64,000 nucleotides of DNA from Actinomycetes bacterium (GCA_029552065.1 JAKPEG010000042.1:16313-80312); one strand, 5' to 3'. Positions 1 through 8,918 are shown, counted from the stretch's first letter. Translations and numbers: made by a program. The notes: a model not told the origin generated them from the sequence alone.

Positions 1-1
1 G

Positions 2-910
2 GCCTGGGCGCTGTCCATCGTCGGTCTCACCGTGGTCGTGCGGATCGTGCTCATCCCGCTGTTCGTCAAGCAGATCCACGCGAGTCGGCGGATGCAGCTC
101 ATCCAGCCGGAGATGCAGAAGATCCAGGCCAAGTACAAGGGCAAGACCGATCCCGAGTCCCGTCAGGCGATGACTCAGGAGACGATGGATCTCTACAAGC
201 GGACCGGCACCAACCCGCTGAGCTCCTGTTTGCCGATCCTGCTGCAGTCGCCGTTCTTCTTCGCGCTGTTCACCGTGCTCAACCACCTCAAGGCGATCGC
301 CGAGGGAACGTGGGGAGCCATCGGGCCGATCGACGCGACCGTCGCGCAGGAGATCGAGAGCACCAACATCTTCGGGGCACCGTTCTCGTCGACCTTCGTC
401 GGAGCGACGGACGCGCCGACGAAGATCCTCACCGTCGTGCTCATCGTCCTCATGTCGGTGACGCAGTTCATCATCCAGCGCCAGCTCATGCGCAAGAACC
501 TGCCGGATTCGGCGCTGGACAACCCGTACATGAAGCAGCAGACGATCATCCTCTATCTCATGCCGATCTTCTTCGCCTTGTCCGGCATCAACTTCCCGAT
601 CGGCGTGCTCATTTACTGGCTCACGACCAACGTGTGGTCGTTCGGCCAGCAGTTCTACGTCATCCGCCGGATGCCCGCGCCGGGGTCCGCCGCCGAGCGT
701 GCGCTACACGAGCGCCAGGCCCGCAAGGGCAAGGAGGTCAAGGTCTTCACGCTGCCGGGGCTCGAGCGCGACGTCCCGGAAGCGACCCCGCAGGACGCCG
801 GCCCGGTCAACCGCCAACGCCAGCAGCCGATGAGCAAGAAGCGTGCCAAGCGCGCCGGTCCGAGCGGGGGAGCTGCCACGCCGCCCCCCGCGGACACCCC
901 GAACCCATGA
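2..910 (+). CDS. yidC: Membrane protein insertase YidC (5' truncated by window edge)
   Basis: YidC/Oxa1 insertase, which places membrane proteins in the cytoplasmic membrane alone or with SecYEG. The reading frame is open from base 2, so the N-terminus lies outside the window. Visible: the first core helix with its conserved groove arginine (VVVRIVLIPLF), the cytoplasmic hairpin (MQLIQPEMQKIQAKYKGK), the helix LPILLQSPFFFALF, the final hydrophobic pair ending in IYWLTTNVWSFGQQF, and a basic C-terminal tail (KKRAKRAG) of the kind that contacts ribosomes. The gene is followed by jag after 82 bases, the usual oriC-side order rnpA-yidC-jag-rsmG. Identification is by family motifs and synteny; only the missing start limits certainty. 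Confidence 0.95.
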   Translation, partial: AWALSIVGLTVVVRIVLIPLFVKQIHASRRMQLIQPEMQKIQAKYKGKTDPESRQAMTQETMDLYKRTGTNPLSSCLPILLQSPFFFALFTVLNHLKAIAEGTWGAIGPIDATVAQEIESTNIFGAPFSSTFVGATDAPTKILTVVLIVLMSVTQFIIQRQLMRKNLPDSALDNPYMKQQTIILYLMPIFFALSGINFPIGVLIYWLTTNVWSFGQQFYVIRRMPAPGSAAERALHERQARKGKEVKVFTLPGLERDVPEATPQDAGPVNRQRQQPMSKKRAKRAGPSGGAATPPPADTPNP

Positions 911-992
911 GGTATGCCGGTGGGTCACCGGCCGCCGTTGCCCCCGGGCAGCGACCGCCGTGCACCTCCGGCCGTTGCGAAGGAGAGCCTGC

Positions 993-1763
993 ATGACCGA
1001 CACACCCATGACCGCCCTCGCCGAGGGCGAATCCACGGCACCGGAGTCTGCGCTCGAGCAGATCGACGGGGTTGACTCCGGTTCGCCGGACCTCGGTGCG
1101 CCGTCCGGTGAAGAGAGCACCATCGACGCCGTCGACATCGAGGTCGACACTGAGGTCGAGCTGGCCGAGACCGAGCTGATCGAGGTCGAGGCGGACGCCG
1201 ACGCTGCCGAGGCCGGGGCGGACGCCGACGCTGCCGAGGCCGGGGCCGCGGACTCGACGGGGCCTGCGTCCGGTGGATCGCGCAAGCGCAGCCGGGTCGA
1301 GTCGCTCGAGCGTGAGGGCGAAGTGGCCGCGGACTTCCTCGAGCGGTTGCTCGACATCGCGGACCTCGACGGGGACATCGACGTGGACATCGACGGGGAC
1401 CGGGCCGCCGTGGCCGTCGTCGACTCCGAGGAGGGTCGCGTCCCGCGCCGCCTCGTCGGCCCGGAGGGTCGGGTGCTCGAGGCGCTCCAGGAGCTCACCC
1501 GTCTTGCGGTGCAGACCGCCACGGGCGAGCGCAGCCGGCTCATGCTCGACGTCGCGGGCTTCCGGGCCGAACGTCGGACGACGCTCGTGCGCCTTGCCCA
1601 GGCCGCGATCACCGAGGTGCGCGAGAGCGGGGTCGCCAAGACGCTCGCGGACATGCCGGCCTTCGAACGCAAGGTCGTCCATGACGAGGTCACCGCTGCC
1701 GGTCTCACCTCCGAGTCCGAGGGCGTCGAACCGCACCGTCACATCGTCATCTCCCCGGCCTGA
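993..1763 (+). CDS. jag: Jag/KhpB-type RNA-binding protein (KH-R3H)
   Basis: 256-residue single-stranded nucleic-acid-binding protein of the Jag (SpoIIIJ-associated, KhpB) family. The first ~95 residues are very acidic low-complexity sequence. The conserved part begins near SRKRSRVESLEREGEVAADF. A KH-like domain follows, with GPEGRVLEALQELTR in the GxxG position, and then the R3H part (RRTTLVRLAQAAI, VEPHRHIVI). ATG 993 was chosen because GAAGGAGA lies 5-12 bases upstream; the frame is open further upstream but has no site. Family members bind small RNAs and influence envelope growth in Firmicutes; the role here is inferred. A perfect 27-base tandem duplication lies in the acidic region. Confidence 0.92.
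   Translation: MTDTPMTALAEGESTAPESALEQIDGVDSGSPDLGAPSGEESTIDAVDIEVDTEVELAETELIEVEADADAAEAGADADAAEAGAADSTGPASGGSRKRSRVESLEREGEVAADFLERLLDIADLDGDIDVDIDGDRAAVAVVDSEEGRVPRRLVGPEGRVLEALQELTRLAVQTATGERSRLMLDVAGFRAERRTTLVRLAQAAITEVRESGVAKTLADMPAFERKVVHDEVTAAGLTSESEGVEPHRHIVISPA
1191..1244 (+). repeat. 27-bp tandem duplication inside jag
   Basis: Two identical adjacent 27-base units (1191-1217 and 1218-1244), in frame, encode the nonapeptide ADADAAEAG twice in the acidic N-terminal region of Jag. Perfect identity suggests a recent slippage duplication. Confidence 0.95.
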
Positions 1764-1784
1764 GCGATCCCGACCGCGCAGGTT

Positions 1785-1798
1785 GTTTCACGTGAAAC
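1785..1798. promoter_or_regulatory. parS site 1 (between jag and rsmG)
   Basis: Perfect 14-base palindrome GTTTCACGTGAAAC, the ParB loading sequence of actinobacteria; the symmetry extends to 16 bases (TGTTTCACGTGAAACA, 1784-1799). It sits 21 bases after the jag stop and upstream of the chosen rsmG start, beside the parAB genes, as expected for an origin-proximal centromere cluster. Confidence 0.96.
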
Positions 1799-1890
1799 AC
1801 CAGCCGCCACCCGCGGGGGACCCCGGCCACCACGAGGCGTTTCAGCCGGAGCGCAGCCCGGCGGGGACGCCTCGTGCGGAGCCCCGGGAT

Positions 1891-2646
1891 GTGCAGCCCT
1901 CGCGGGGGGTCGGTGACACACCGGTCGTGGCGAGAGGGATGTTCGGTGCCCGCCTCGACCTCGCCGAGCGCTATGTGGCTCTGCTGGCCGACACCGGAAT
2001 CAGCCACGGCCTGATCGGGCCACGTGAGGCGCCCCGGCTCTGGGACCGGCACGTCATCAACTGCGCGGTGACCGCCGGGTTCTTCGACCCAGCGGCCAGC
2101 GTCATCGATCTCGGCTCGGGTGCGGGGTTGCCTGGTCTCGTCCTTGCGATCGCCCGACCGGATCTGCGGCTGCACCTGGTCGAGCCGCTACTGCGTCGGA
2201 CCACCTGGCTGGAGTCCGCCGTGCGGGAACTCGGCCTCACGAACGTGCGCGTCCATCGCGCGCGGGGGGAGAGCTTCGTGCCTGAGTCCCCCGCTGACCA
2301 CGTCACCGCGCGCGCCGTCACCGGGCTGGACCGCCTTGTCGAACTGTCCTTCCCGCTCCTTCGAGCGGGCGGCTCGCTCGTCGCACTCAAGGGCGCCAAC
2401 GTCGCTGCGGAGATCGAGGCGGCCGCACCCACCCTGCGCCGGTATGCCGTCGCCTCGACCGAGGTGCGTGAAGCTGGCGTCGGGGTGGTCGATCCACCGA
2501 CGACCCTCGTGATCGTCACCGCCGGTGCAGGGCATCGGTCGGGCACCCCAACCCGATCACCGCGCCGATCCGGGGACGTGCGACGCTCGGCGGACGCACG
2601 CGGACGCTCCGGTGGTCGGGCGAGCCGGGGCCGCCAAGACCGGTGA
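1891..2646 (+). CDS. rsmG: 16S rRNA (guanine-527-N7)-methyltransferase RsmG
   Basis: 251-residue SAM-dependent methyltransferase that modifies G527 of 16S rRNA (GidB); loss of RsmG is a known route to low-level streptomycin resistance. The core FGARLDLAERYVALLADTG and GPREAPRLWDRHVINC match the actinobacterial family. SAM motif I is VIDLGSGAGLPGLVLA and the next strand ends in LHLVEP. GTG 1891 was chosen because GGAG lies 9 bases upstream and it places the FG motif where M. tuberculosis GidB has it; GTG 1927 or ATG 1939 are alternatives. The last ~35 residues are Arg/Gly/Ser-rich, an unusual basic tail. The gene sits between jag and parA as in other actinobacteria. Confidence 0.93.
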   Translation: MQPSRGVGDTPVVARGMFGARLDLAERYVALLADTGISHGLIGPREAPRLWDRHVINCAVTAGFFDPAASVIDLGSGAGLPGLVLAIARPDLRLHLVEPLLRRTTWLESAVRELGLTNVRVHRARGESFVPESPADHVTARAVTGLDRLVELSFPLLRAGGSLVALKGANVAAEIEAAAPTLRRYAVASTEVREAGVGVVDPPTTLVIVTAGAGHRSGTPTRSPRRSGDVRRSADARGRSGGRASRGRQDR

Positions 2647-2904
2647 GGCCACTGAGACCACTGAGACCACTTAAGCCTCACTTAAGCCGCAGGGTCGAAC
2701 GTCCTCGGGTCGCCGAAACGACTGGGTCGGGTGCTGCCGTCAGCTGTCCGAAGGCATCGAGGGAGGAACTGCCCGGGACAGCGTGCCCCGACCCGGTCAA
2801 CACCTGCGCAGGTGGGCAGTAGCCTCGAGCGGACCATCGATCCGCCTTTCGGCGTGGCCGAGAGAGGACAGGGCTCGGCGCGCTGCTGTGGTTGGATGAC
2901 GGTC
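2647..2904. other. rsmG-parA intergenic region with short direct repeats
   Basis: 258 bases without a convincing gene; the parA frame is open through most of it but lacks coding character. Just after the rsmG stop are two CCACTGAGA units (2649-2666) and two CACTTAAGCC units (2668-2677, 2679-2688) spaced 11 bases start to start, an AT-richer patch in very GC-rich surroundings. It may hold the parAB promoter or a protein-binding site; no -10/-35 pair could be assigned with confidence. Confidence 0.5.
2668..2688 (+). repeat. CACTTAAGCC direct repeat, 11-bp period
   Basis: Two identical 10-base copies of CACTTAAGCC separated by one base, so the repeats lie about one helical turn apart on the same face of DNA. 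This spacing is typical of tandem regulator sites, but no binding protein can be named. Confidence 0.7.
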
Positions 2905-4167
2905 ATGCATGACGTGGTGACCGTGGCCGGCTTGGGGTGGCCGACCGGTCGACCCACGATCGCAGCCGGTCTGGGTTGGCCGCCGCGTGAGTCGGCGAGC
3001 GAGCGGGTGCGGACGACAACGGCGCCACCGTCGACGGTTTCACGTGAAACATCGGGTGAAGGCGACCCCGCGTCGCTCGACGACTCCCTCCTCGGAACGC
3101 CCGCAGCCACCCAGGACGAAGGGGCGGCGGCCCCGGCGTCGGCCGGCGACGTTTCACGTGAAACATCGGTGGATCCGTTGGATCCGCCGGACCGCCCGGT
3201 CGATGCGGTCGAGGCTTCCCGCTCGATCGCGACCGTTTCGGTCGATGCCGTCGCTGCGATCGACGCGGTCGTTGCCGCGCTGCCGGACGACGACGATGGC
3301 GACACCCCGCTGGCGGCGGCCATCGCGGTCGACACCCGACGTCGGCTCGTCCTCACCGGCCGACCACTGCCGCCTCCGACACACACCCGGGTGCTCACCG
3401 TGGCAAACCAGAAGGGCGGCGTCGGCAAGACGACCACCGCGGTCAACATCGCGGCGGCCCTCGCCCAGTCAGGCCTCAAGGTCCTCGTGGTCGACCTCGA
3501 CCCGCAAGGCAACGCGAGCACGGCGCTCGGTGTCGACCACCGTTCCGGGGTGCCGTCGGTCTACGAGGTCCTCGTCGACGGGGCGGAGATGACCGGTGTC
3601 GTCGTGGAGTCGCCGACCGTGGCCGGGCTGTTCTGCGTTCCGGCCACGATCGACCTCGCCGGCGCGGAGATCGAGCTCGTGTCCCTCGTCGCCCGCGAGG
3701 GCCGGCTCGCCCGGGCGCTCGCCGCGCACCTGGCCGACACGGCATACGACTATGTCTTCATCGACTGCCCGCCTAGCCTCGGCCTGCTCACGGTGAACGC
3801 CTTCGTGGCGGCGCGCGAGGTCTTCATCCCGATCCAGTGCGAGTACTACGCGCTCGAGGGTCTCTCCCAGCTGCTGCGCAGCGTCGAGATGATCCGCAGC
3901 CATCTCAACCCGGAGCTCGCGGTCTCGACGATCCTGCTCACCATGCATGACGGGAGGACGAGGTTGTCCTCCCAGGTGGCCGACGAGGTGCGCGAGCACT
4001 TCCCCGAGCAGACCCTGCGCACGACGATCCCGCGCTCGGTCCGGGTGTCCGAGGCACCAAGCTTCGGCGAGACGGTGATGACCTATGACCCGCTTAACAG
4101 CGCGGCCCTCGCCTATCTCGAGGCCGCGGCGCAGATCGCCGAACGTGGCGCGCAGGGCTCGAGATGA
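2905..4167 (+). CDS. parA: Chromosome partitioning ATPase ParA (Soj)
   Basis: Deviant Walker-type ATPase that with ParB-parS segregates the origin region. The catalytic part starts near residue 163 with RVLTVANQKGGVGKTT (deviant Walker A with signature lysine), then VDLDPQGNAS, the Walker B-like FIDCPPSLGLL, and the C-terminal PIQCEYYALEGLSQLL. From ATG 2905 the protein is 420 residues, about 160 longer than the ATPase core. The extra N-terminal region is low-complexity and acidic and contains VSRETS twice, each encoded by a parS palindrome. Alternative starts are ATG 2896 and GTG 3391 (VLTVANQK, core only), so the true start is uncertain. parB follows after about 100 bases. Confidence 0.93.
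   Translation: MHDVVTVAGLGWPTGRPTIAAGLGWPPRESASERVRTTTAPPSTVSRETSGEGDPASLDDSLLGTPAATQDEGAAAPASAGDVSRETSVDPLDPPDRPVDAVEASRSIATVSVDAVAAIDAVVAALPDDDDGDTPLAAAIAVDTRRRLVLTGRPLPPPTHTRVLTVANQKGGVGKTTTAVNIAAALAQSGLKVLVVDLDPQGNASTALGVDHRSGVPSVYEVLVDGAEMTGVVVESPTVAGLFCVPATIDLAGAEIELVSLVAREGRLARALAAHLADTAYDYVFIDCPPSLGLLTVNAFVAAREVFIPIQCEYYALEGLSQLLRSVEMIRSHLNPELAVSTILLTMHDGRTRLSSQVADEVREHFPEQTLRTTIPRSVRVSEAPSFGETVMTYDPLNSAALAYLEAAAQIAERGAQGSR
3037..3050. promoter_or_regulatory. parS site 2 (inside 5' part of parA)
   Basis: Perfect palindrome GTTTCACGTGAAAC, identical to parS site 1. It is read in the parA frame as part of VSRETS, in the poorly conserved N-terminal extension of ParA. Confidence 0.95.
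3151..3164. promoter_or_regulatory. parS site 3 (inside 5' part of parA)
   Basis: Third perfect GTTTCACGTGAAAC, 114 bases after site 2 and in the same reading frame, so it again encodes VSRETS. The cluster supports ParB loading and spreading over this locus. Confidence 0.95.
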
Positions 4168-4269
4168 CCCGCGGGGGTCGGCGCACCGATCATCGAGCAG
4201 GGCGCCGCGAAGCGGCAGGGGGATGCAGGACGGGTGGAAGGACGGAACTGCGGTGAAGGACGGAATGCG

Positions 4270-5358
4270 GTGAAGGACAAGGAGAAGCGGCGCGCGCTCG
4301 GACGCGGACTCGGTGCGCTCATCCCCACCGGACCCTCCGGGGAACGTCCGGTGGACGTCTTCTTCGGACCGGCGTCGGCGCCGGACGGGGGGCGCGAGAC
4401 GCTGTCCGGCGGGGAGGGCGGCGAGAACGCACCCGCCTCGTATGCCGCGCAGCCCGCGACCGACCCGAAGACGACCGACCCGAAGACGACGGCGGCCGGT
4501 GCGGAGAGCACCGACGGTTCCGACGGGTTGCGACCGGTGCCGGGCGCACGGTTCGCCGAGGTGCCCATCGCGGCCATCCGACCCAATCCGCGGCAGCCGC
4601 GCACCGTCTTCGACGAGGACGAACTCGCGGAACTCGTCCACTCGGTCCGCGAGATCGGCATCCTCCAACCGGTCGTCGTGCGCCCTGTCGCGGCCGGCGA
4701 CGATGAGCCCGGGCAACCGGCATACGAACTGGTCATGGGGGAGCGGCGTTGGCGGGCGGCGACAGCCGCCGGGCTCACCGAGATCCCCGCGATCGTCCGC
4801 ACGACCGCGGACGACGACCTGCTGCGCGACGCATTGCTGGAGAACCTGCACCGCAGCCAGCTCAACCCGCTCGAGGAGGCTGCGGCGTACCGTCAGCTGC
4901 TCGATGACTTCGGGTGCACCCAAGACGAGCTCGCCGCGCGGCTGGGCCGCTCGCGCCCGCAGGTGACCAACACCCTGCGGCTGCTGCGGCTGCCCGCGCT
5001 GGTCCAGCGCCGGGTGGCCGCCGGCGTGTTGAGCGCGGGGCACGCGCGGGCGCTTCTCGGCCTGGACAACCCGGCGGCGATGGAGCGACTCGCCCAGCGG
5101 ATCGTCGCGGAGGGGCTCTCCGTGCGGTCGGTCGAGGAGATCGTCGCGCTCGGCGGTCCGGAGTCGGCGCGCCCGAAGAAGCCCCGACCGGGCGCCCGGC
5201 GCCCGCAGCTCGACGACCTCGCCGCGCGCCTGGCCGACCGTTTCGACACGCGCGTCCAGATCGCGCTGGGGCGTCGGCGCGGGAAGGTCGTCGTCGAGTT
5301 CGCCTCCGTGGAGGACCTCCATCGCATCCTCGGTGTCATGGGCGTCGAGCGGGACTGA
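4270..5358 (+). CDS. parB: Chromosome partitioning protein ParB (Spo0J)
   Basis: 362-residue parS-binding CTPase clamp. The N-terminal [14 protein letters not shown] is the peptide that stimulates the ParA ATPase. After an acidic linker comes the ParB/Srx core ([28 protein letters not shown] and the CTP-binding box GERRWRAA), then the helix-turn-helix [20 protein letters not shown] that reads parS, and a basic C-terminal dimerisation part. GTG 4270 was chosen because GAAGGA lies 9 bases upstream and the protein then begins right at the conserved motif; a GTG at 4234 would add 12 residues. The 4234-4275 stretch contains near-repeats of GGAAGGACGGAA. Partner sites are the three parS copies at 1785, 3037 and 3151. 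Confidence 0.96.
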   Translation: MKDKEKRRALGRGLGALIPTGPSGERPVDVFFGPASAPDGGRETLSGGEGGENAPASYAAQPATDPKTTDPKTTAAGAESTDGSDGLRPVPGARFAEVPIAAIRPNPRQPRTVFDEDELAELVHSVREIGILQPVVVRPVAAGDDEPGQPAYELVMGERRWRAATAAGLTEIPAIVRTTADDDLLRDALLENLHRSQLNPLEEAAAYRQLLDDFGCTQDELAARLGRSRPQVTNTLRLLRLPALVQRRVAAGVLSAGHARALLGLDNPAAMERLAQRIVAEGLSVRSVEEIVALGGPESARPKKPRPGARRPQLDDLAARLADRFDTRVQIALGRRRGKVVVEFASVEDLHRILGVMGVERD

Positions 5359-5360
5359 CG

Positions 5361-6044
5361 GTGTCCGGGCCCGAGGCACCTGGACCGACGCGACGACGCG
5401 GGGGCCGCGGCCGTGAGGTCCGGCCGCTCACCCTGGACCGGCTGGCCGATCTGCCCGAGCCGTGCGCGACCTGCGGCTTCTGGGAGACGTCCGGAGCTCG
5501 CATCGCCGGGACCCCGGCCGTCGAGACCAAGCGCGCCTGGCTCGGGGCCACGGCGCTCGACTGGGGTGCGCCGGGCCGGGTCTGCTACGTCGACGGCCAG
5601 CCGGCCGGCTACCTCACCTTCGCTCCCGCGGGCTTCGTGCCGCGGGGCCTGGCCTTTCCCACATCACCGGTCGCGAGCGACGCGCTCGTCCTGCTCACCG
5701 CCCGCGTCCGCCCCGAGTATGCCGGCCAGGGCCTCGGGCGCATGCTCGTCCAGACCGCGGCCAAGGACGCACTGCGCCGGGGACACCGGGCGCTCGAGGC
5801 CTTTGCGACGACCTCCGGCACCGGCTGTCTTCTGCCGGCGGACTTCCTCGCGGCGGTGGGCTTCGCGACGGTGCGGGACCACCCGGCATACCCGCGGATG
5901 CGGCTGGATCTGGGCGGAACGCGCAGCTGGCTCACCGAGATGGAGACCGCGGTCGAGAGGTTGCTCGCTCCCGTGCGCGATTTCGGCCGCGGTCGACCGG
6001 TCGGCAGCGCGCCCCGCGAGGTCAGCCAGCCAGATCGGCCATGA
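5361..6044 (+). CDS. GNAT-family acetyltransferase-like protein downstream of parB
   Basis: 227 residues with a GNAT fold: VCYVDGQPAGYLTF, ALVLLTARVRPEYAGQGLGRMLVQ (acetyl-CoA-binding R/Q-x-x-G-x-G/A motif as PEYAGQGLGRML) and a late strand HPAYPRMRL. The N-terminus has a small Cys pair (CATCGFWE). A homologue occupies the same place in mycobacteria (Rv3916c position), where the substrate is unknown. GTG 5361 starts two bases after the parB stop, so the two are probably co-transcribed. The 3' end overlaps the convergent cwlM gene by 23 bases. Confidence 0.85.
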   Translation: MSGPEAPGPTRRRGGRGREVRPLTLDRLADLPEPCATCGFWETSGARIAGTPAVETKRAWLGATALDWGAPGRVCYVDGQPAGYLTFAPAGFVPRGLAFPTSPVASDALVLLTARVRPEYAGQGLGRMLVQTAAKDALRRGHRALEAFATTSGTGCLLPADFLAAVGFATVRDHPAYPRMRLDLGGTRSWLTEMETAVERLLAPVRDFGRGRPVGSAPREVSQPDRP

Positions 6045-7224
6045 ACGAGCGCAACTCGGCCAACCGGAAGACGCCGGTGCGGACCGAGTCCTCGTCGCCG
6101 AGGTAGAGCCGCTGGATCGCGACGACGATCGCCTCGGCCATGACGTCGCGCAGCGCCGGGTCGCTCAGTCGGGCCGCATCGGTCGGGTTGGAGACGTGGC
6201 CGACCTCGACCCGCACCGCGGGCATCTCGGTGCGCTGGAGCAGGGTCCACGACCGGGCGTGACTGCGGCAGTCGATCATCCCGGTGCGGGCGACCAGCTC
6301 GCGCTGGATGAGGTCGGCCAGGTGCTCGCCGACGACCGACCAGGCACCGAAGCGGTCGGTGCCGTAGTAGTAGGTGGCGATTCCGCTCGCCTGGGCCTGT
6401 GCGGCCGCGTCGCAGTGCAGGGAGATCACCAGATCGGCGGCCAGGTCGTTGGCCAGGGCCGATCGAACCGTCTCGTCGCCACCGTCGCCGTGGATGCGGC
6501 TGAACAGGACGTCGACGCCTTGGGCGAGCAGGCGACCCTCGACCCGGCGGGCAAGGTCGAGGACGAGATCGGCCTCGACCACCCCGTTGGCGACGCAGCC
6601 GAGGTCCGGGCCGCCGTGACCGGGGTCGAGGAGAATGGTCCGTCCCACGAGTGAGCGGCCGGCCCGACGCAGGGTCTCGCGCTCCCGCAGGGCATGCGGA
6701 TTGCCGCCCCGTACCGCCCGACGCAGTCCGGCCAGGCCCCGGAGCGTGTCCGGGCCGACGATGCCGTCCCCGGGCAGCCCGATGCCGCGCTGGAAGTCGC
6801 GCACCGCCGCCTCGGTCCGCGGTCCGAAGACCGCGTCGACCCGGTCCGGGCCGAGGCCCAGTCCGAGCAGCCGCGACTGCAGGTCGGCCACGTCGTCGCC
6901 GTGCAGGAGATGCCCGGGGATGTGGGCGAGGATCCGGTCGCCCAGGCGCCAACGCGCCGCCGCGAGCGCTCGGGCCGTCTCGGGTCCGACGACCCCGTCC
7001 GCGACGAGACCCCGGCGTTGTTGGAAGGCCCGGACGGCCTGCTGGACCGGCAGGTCGAAGACGAGGGGGTCGATCGACTGATCGGGGCGCGCACCGGCCG
7101 CCTCCGCGTCACCGGTCGAGGTGAGCGCCACCCGCAGGTCGAAGACGGCCGCACCGCGGTCGCCGAGGCGGCATACCGCATGAGCGTCGCGCGCACCCGC
7201 GGGTGCGACACGCGTCTGGGACAT
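6022..7224 (-). CDS. cwlM: CwlM-like N-acetylmuramoyl-L-alanine amidase-fold protein
   Basis: 400 residues: two peptidoglycan-binding_1 domains (~20-90, FQQRRGLVADGVVGPETARAL; ~100-175, FQRGIGLPGDGIVGPDTL) and a C-terminal Amidase_3 domain (~195-385). The four zinc/catalytic positions look intact: DPGHGGPD (His), VVEADLVLD (Glu), ISLHCDA (His) and RVEVGHVSN (Glu). There is no signal peptide. In mycobacteria CwlM at this locus is a cytoplasmic regulator, phosphorylated by PknB, that activates MurA; the same role is inferred here from position and lack of export signal. ATG 7224 is preceded by GGGAGGGTGA. It heads away from trxA, which follows after 127 bases on the same strand. Confidence 0.88.
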   Translation of the reverse strand: MSQTRVAPAGARDAHAVCRLGDRGAAVFDLRVALTSTGDAEAAGARPDQSIDPLVFDLPVQQAVRAFQQRRGLVADGVVGPETARALAAARWRLGDRILAHIPGHLLHGDDVADLQSRLLGLGLGPDRVDAVFGPRTEAAVRDFQRGIGLPGDGIVGPDTLRGLAGLRRAVRGGNPHALRERETLRRAGRSLVGRTILLDPGHGGPDLGCVANGVVEADLVLDLARRVEGRLLAQGVDVLFSRIHGDGGDETVRSALANDLAADLVISLHCDAAAQAQASGIATYYYGTDRFGAWSVVGEHLADLIQRELVARTGMIDCRSHARSWTLLQRTEMPAVRVEVGHVSNPTDAARLSDPALRDVMAEAIVVAIQRLYLGDEDSVRTGVFRLAELRSFMADLAG

Positions 7225-7351
7225 TCACCCTCCCTGGGCGCTCGTTCACGGGGGCCGACCACGACGCTACCCCAGCCGGGGGCGTCCGGGTCGCCGCGGG
7301 GGCGTGTCGCCGCGCGGTGCGCCGCTGCCGGCCCGTCCCACGACAGGGCAC

Positions 7352-7678
7352 TCAGCCGAGGTAGTCCTCCAGCTCGCGCAGGAGCACCCGCTTGGGCTTC
7401 GCGCCCACGATCGTCTTGACCACCTGGCCCCCGACGTAGACATTCATCGTCGGGATGCCGGTCACCTTGTAGCGCATCGTCGTCGCGGGGTTGGCGTCGG
7501 TGTCGAGCTTGCGGATCTCGAGCTTGTCCCCGTATTCCGCGTAGATCTCCTCGAGCACCGGGGCGATCTGCTTGCACGGCCCGCACCAGGCCGCCCAGAA
7601 GTCCACGAGCACGGGCTTGCTGCTCGCGAGCACGTCGGTGTCGAAGGTGGCGTCGCTCGTCGCGGCGATGGTGCCCAT
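7352..7678 (-). CDS. trxA: Thioredoxin
   Basis: 108-residue thioredoxin, the cytoplasmic disulfide reductant. The active site WCGPC is at residues 31-35 (Cys32, Cys35), preceded by KPVLVDFWAA; the cis-proline segment is GIPTMNVY. ATG 7678 has GAGAGGA just upstream. It lies 124 bases downstream of trxB on the same strand, forming the usual trxB-trxA pair, as next to cwlM in mycobacteria. Confidence 0.97.
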   Translation of the reverse strand: MGTIAATSDATFDTDVLASSKPVLVDFWAAWCGPCKQIAPVLEEIYAEYGDKLEIRKLDTDANPATTMRYKVTGIPTMNVYVGGQVVKTIVGAKPKRVLLRELEDYLG

Positions 7679-7802
7679 GGGGGTCCTCTCGGGTCGGGTT
7701 GCGCGCTCGGGTCGCGCGGTGCGTGGGTTCTGGGGTTGATCGTATGCCGGGTGGCCGACAGCCGTGCTCCGGCTGGCCCGGCCCGGCCCGGGCCGTTCCT
7801 GG

Positions 7803-8801
7803 CTAGATCGTCTCGGCGGCGGCCAAGGCCGCGAGGTGGTGCTGGGCTTCGAGGTGCCGTTGGGCGTCCAGGGCTGCGGCACAACCGGATCCGGCTGCGG
7901 TGATCGCCTGTCGGTAGGTGTGGTCGACGAGGTCCCCGCACGCGAAGACGCCCGGGATGCTCGTGCGGGTGCTGCGCTCCTGGCACACGACGTAGCCCTC
8001 CTCGTCGGTCTCGAGGACGTCGCGGACGAGCTCGTTGCGGGGGTCGTGGCCGATGGCGACGAACAGCCCGGTGACGGCCAGCTCGCGAGTCTGGCCGGTC
8101 CGCGTGTCGGTGAGGGTGACGCCGGTGAGGCTGGCGTCGCCGTGCAGGGCGGTGACCTGGGAGTTCCAGGCGAAGCGGATCTTCGGGTTGGCCATCGCGC
8201 GGTCGGCCATGATCTTGCTCGCCCGCAGCTCCTCTCGCCGGTGCACGAGGGTGACCGAGCGGGCGAACCGGGTGAGGAAGGTCGCCTCCTCGACCGCGGA
8301 GTCGCCGCCGCCGACGACGGCGATGTCCTGGTCACGGAAGAAGAAGCCGTCGCAGGTCGCACACCACGAGACGCCGTGGCCGGACAGGCGCTTCTCGTCG
8401 GGCAGCCCGAGCTCGCGGTAGGCCGAGCCGGTCGCGAGGATCACCGTGTGCGCCGCCCAGGTGCGTCCCTCGCCGTCGGTCACGGTCTTCACCGGCCCGC
8501 CGAGGTCGACCGAGACGACGTCGTCGGTGACCAGCTCGGCACCGAAGCGCTCGGCCTGGGCCCGCATCCCGAACATGAGGTCGGGACCCTGGATGCCCTC
8601 GGCGAAGCCGGGGAAGTTCTCGACCTCGGTCGTGTTCATGAGGGCGCCGCCGGCCGTCACCGCACCCTCGAAGACCACGGGCCGCAGACTGGCGCGCGCG
8701 GCATACACCGCGGCGGTGTAGCCCGCGGGGCCCGACCCGATGATCACCACGTCGCGCACCTCACCGTGGGCGGTGGCGCTGGTGCTGGCTGACTCGGACA
8801 C
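7803..8801 (-). CDS. trxB: Thioredoxin reductase (NADPH)
   Basis: 332-residue FAD/NADPH flavoenzyme that reduces thioredoxin. It shows the FAD-binding [14 protein letters not shown] at the N-terminus, the redox motif CATCDG (Cys147, Cys150), the NADPH-binding [15 protein letters not shown], and the second FAD motif [15 protein letters not shown]. The start is GTG 8801 with GGAGGTCA upstream. It is the first gene of the trxB-trxA pair; SigM-dependent control is plausible from synteny with mycobacteria, but no promoter was assigned. Confidence 0.97.
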   Translation of the reverse strand: MSESASTSATAHGEVRDVVIIGSGPAGYTAAVYAARASLRPVVFEGAVTAGGALMNTTEVENFPGFAEGIQGPDLMFGMRAQAERFGAELVTDDVVSVDLGGPVKTVTDGEGRTWAAHTVILATGSAYRELGLPDEKRLSGHGVSWCATCDGFFFRDQDIAVVGGGDSAVEEATFLTRFARSVTLVHRREELRASKIMADRAMANPKIRFAWNSQVTALHGDASLTGVTLTDTRTGQTRELAVTGLFVAIGHDPRNELVRDVLETDEEGYVVCQERSTRTSIPGVFACGDLVDHTYRQAITAAGSGCAAALDAQRHLEAQHHLAALAAAETI

Positions 8802-8918
8802 GGGTGACCTCCGGTGACGCGGGGACGGCAGATGTAGTGGGGCGGCGAGGCGCGCAGCCCAAGATAGCCGGTATGCCGTGGTGAACCCGCGAGGTGCCCG
8901 GCGTGTTCCCGAGGCGGC

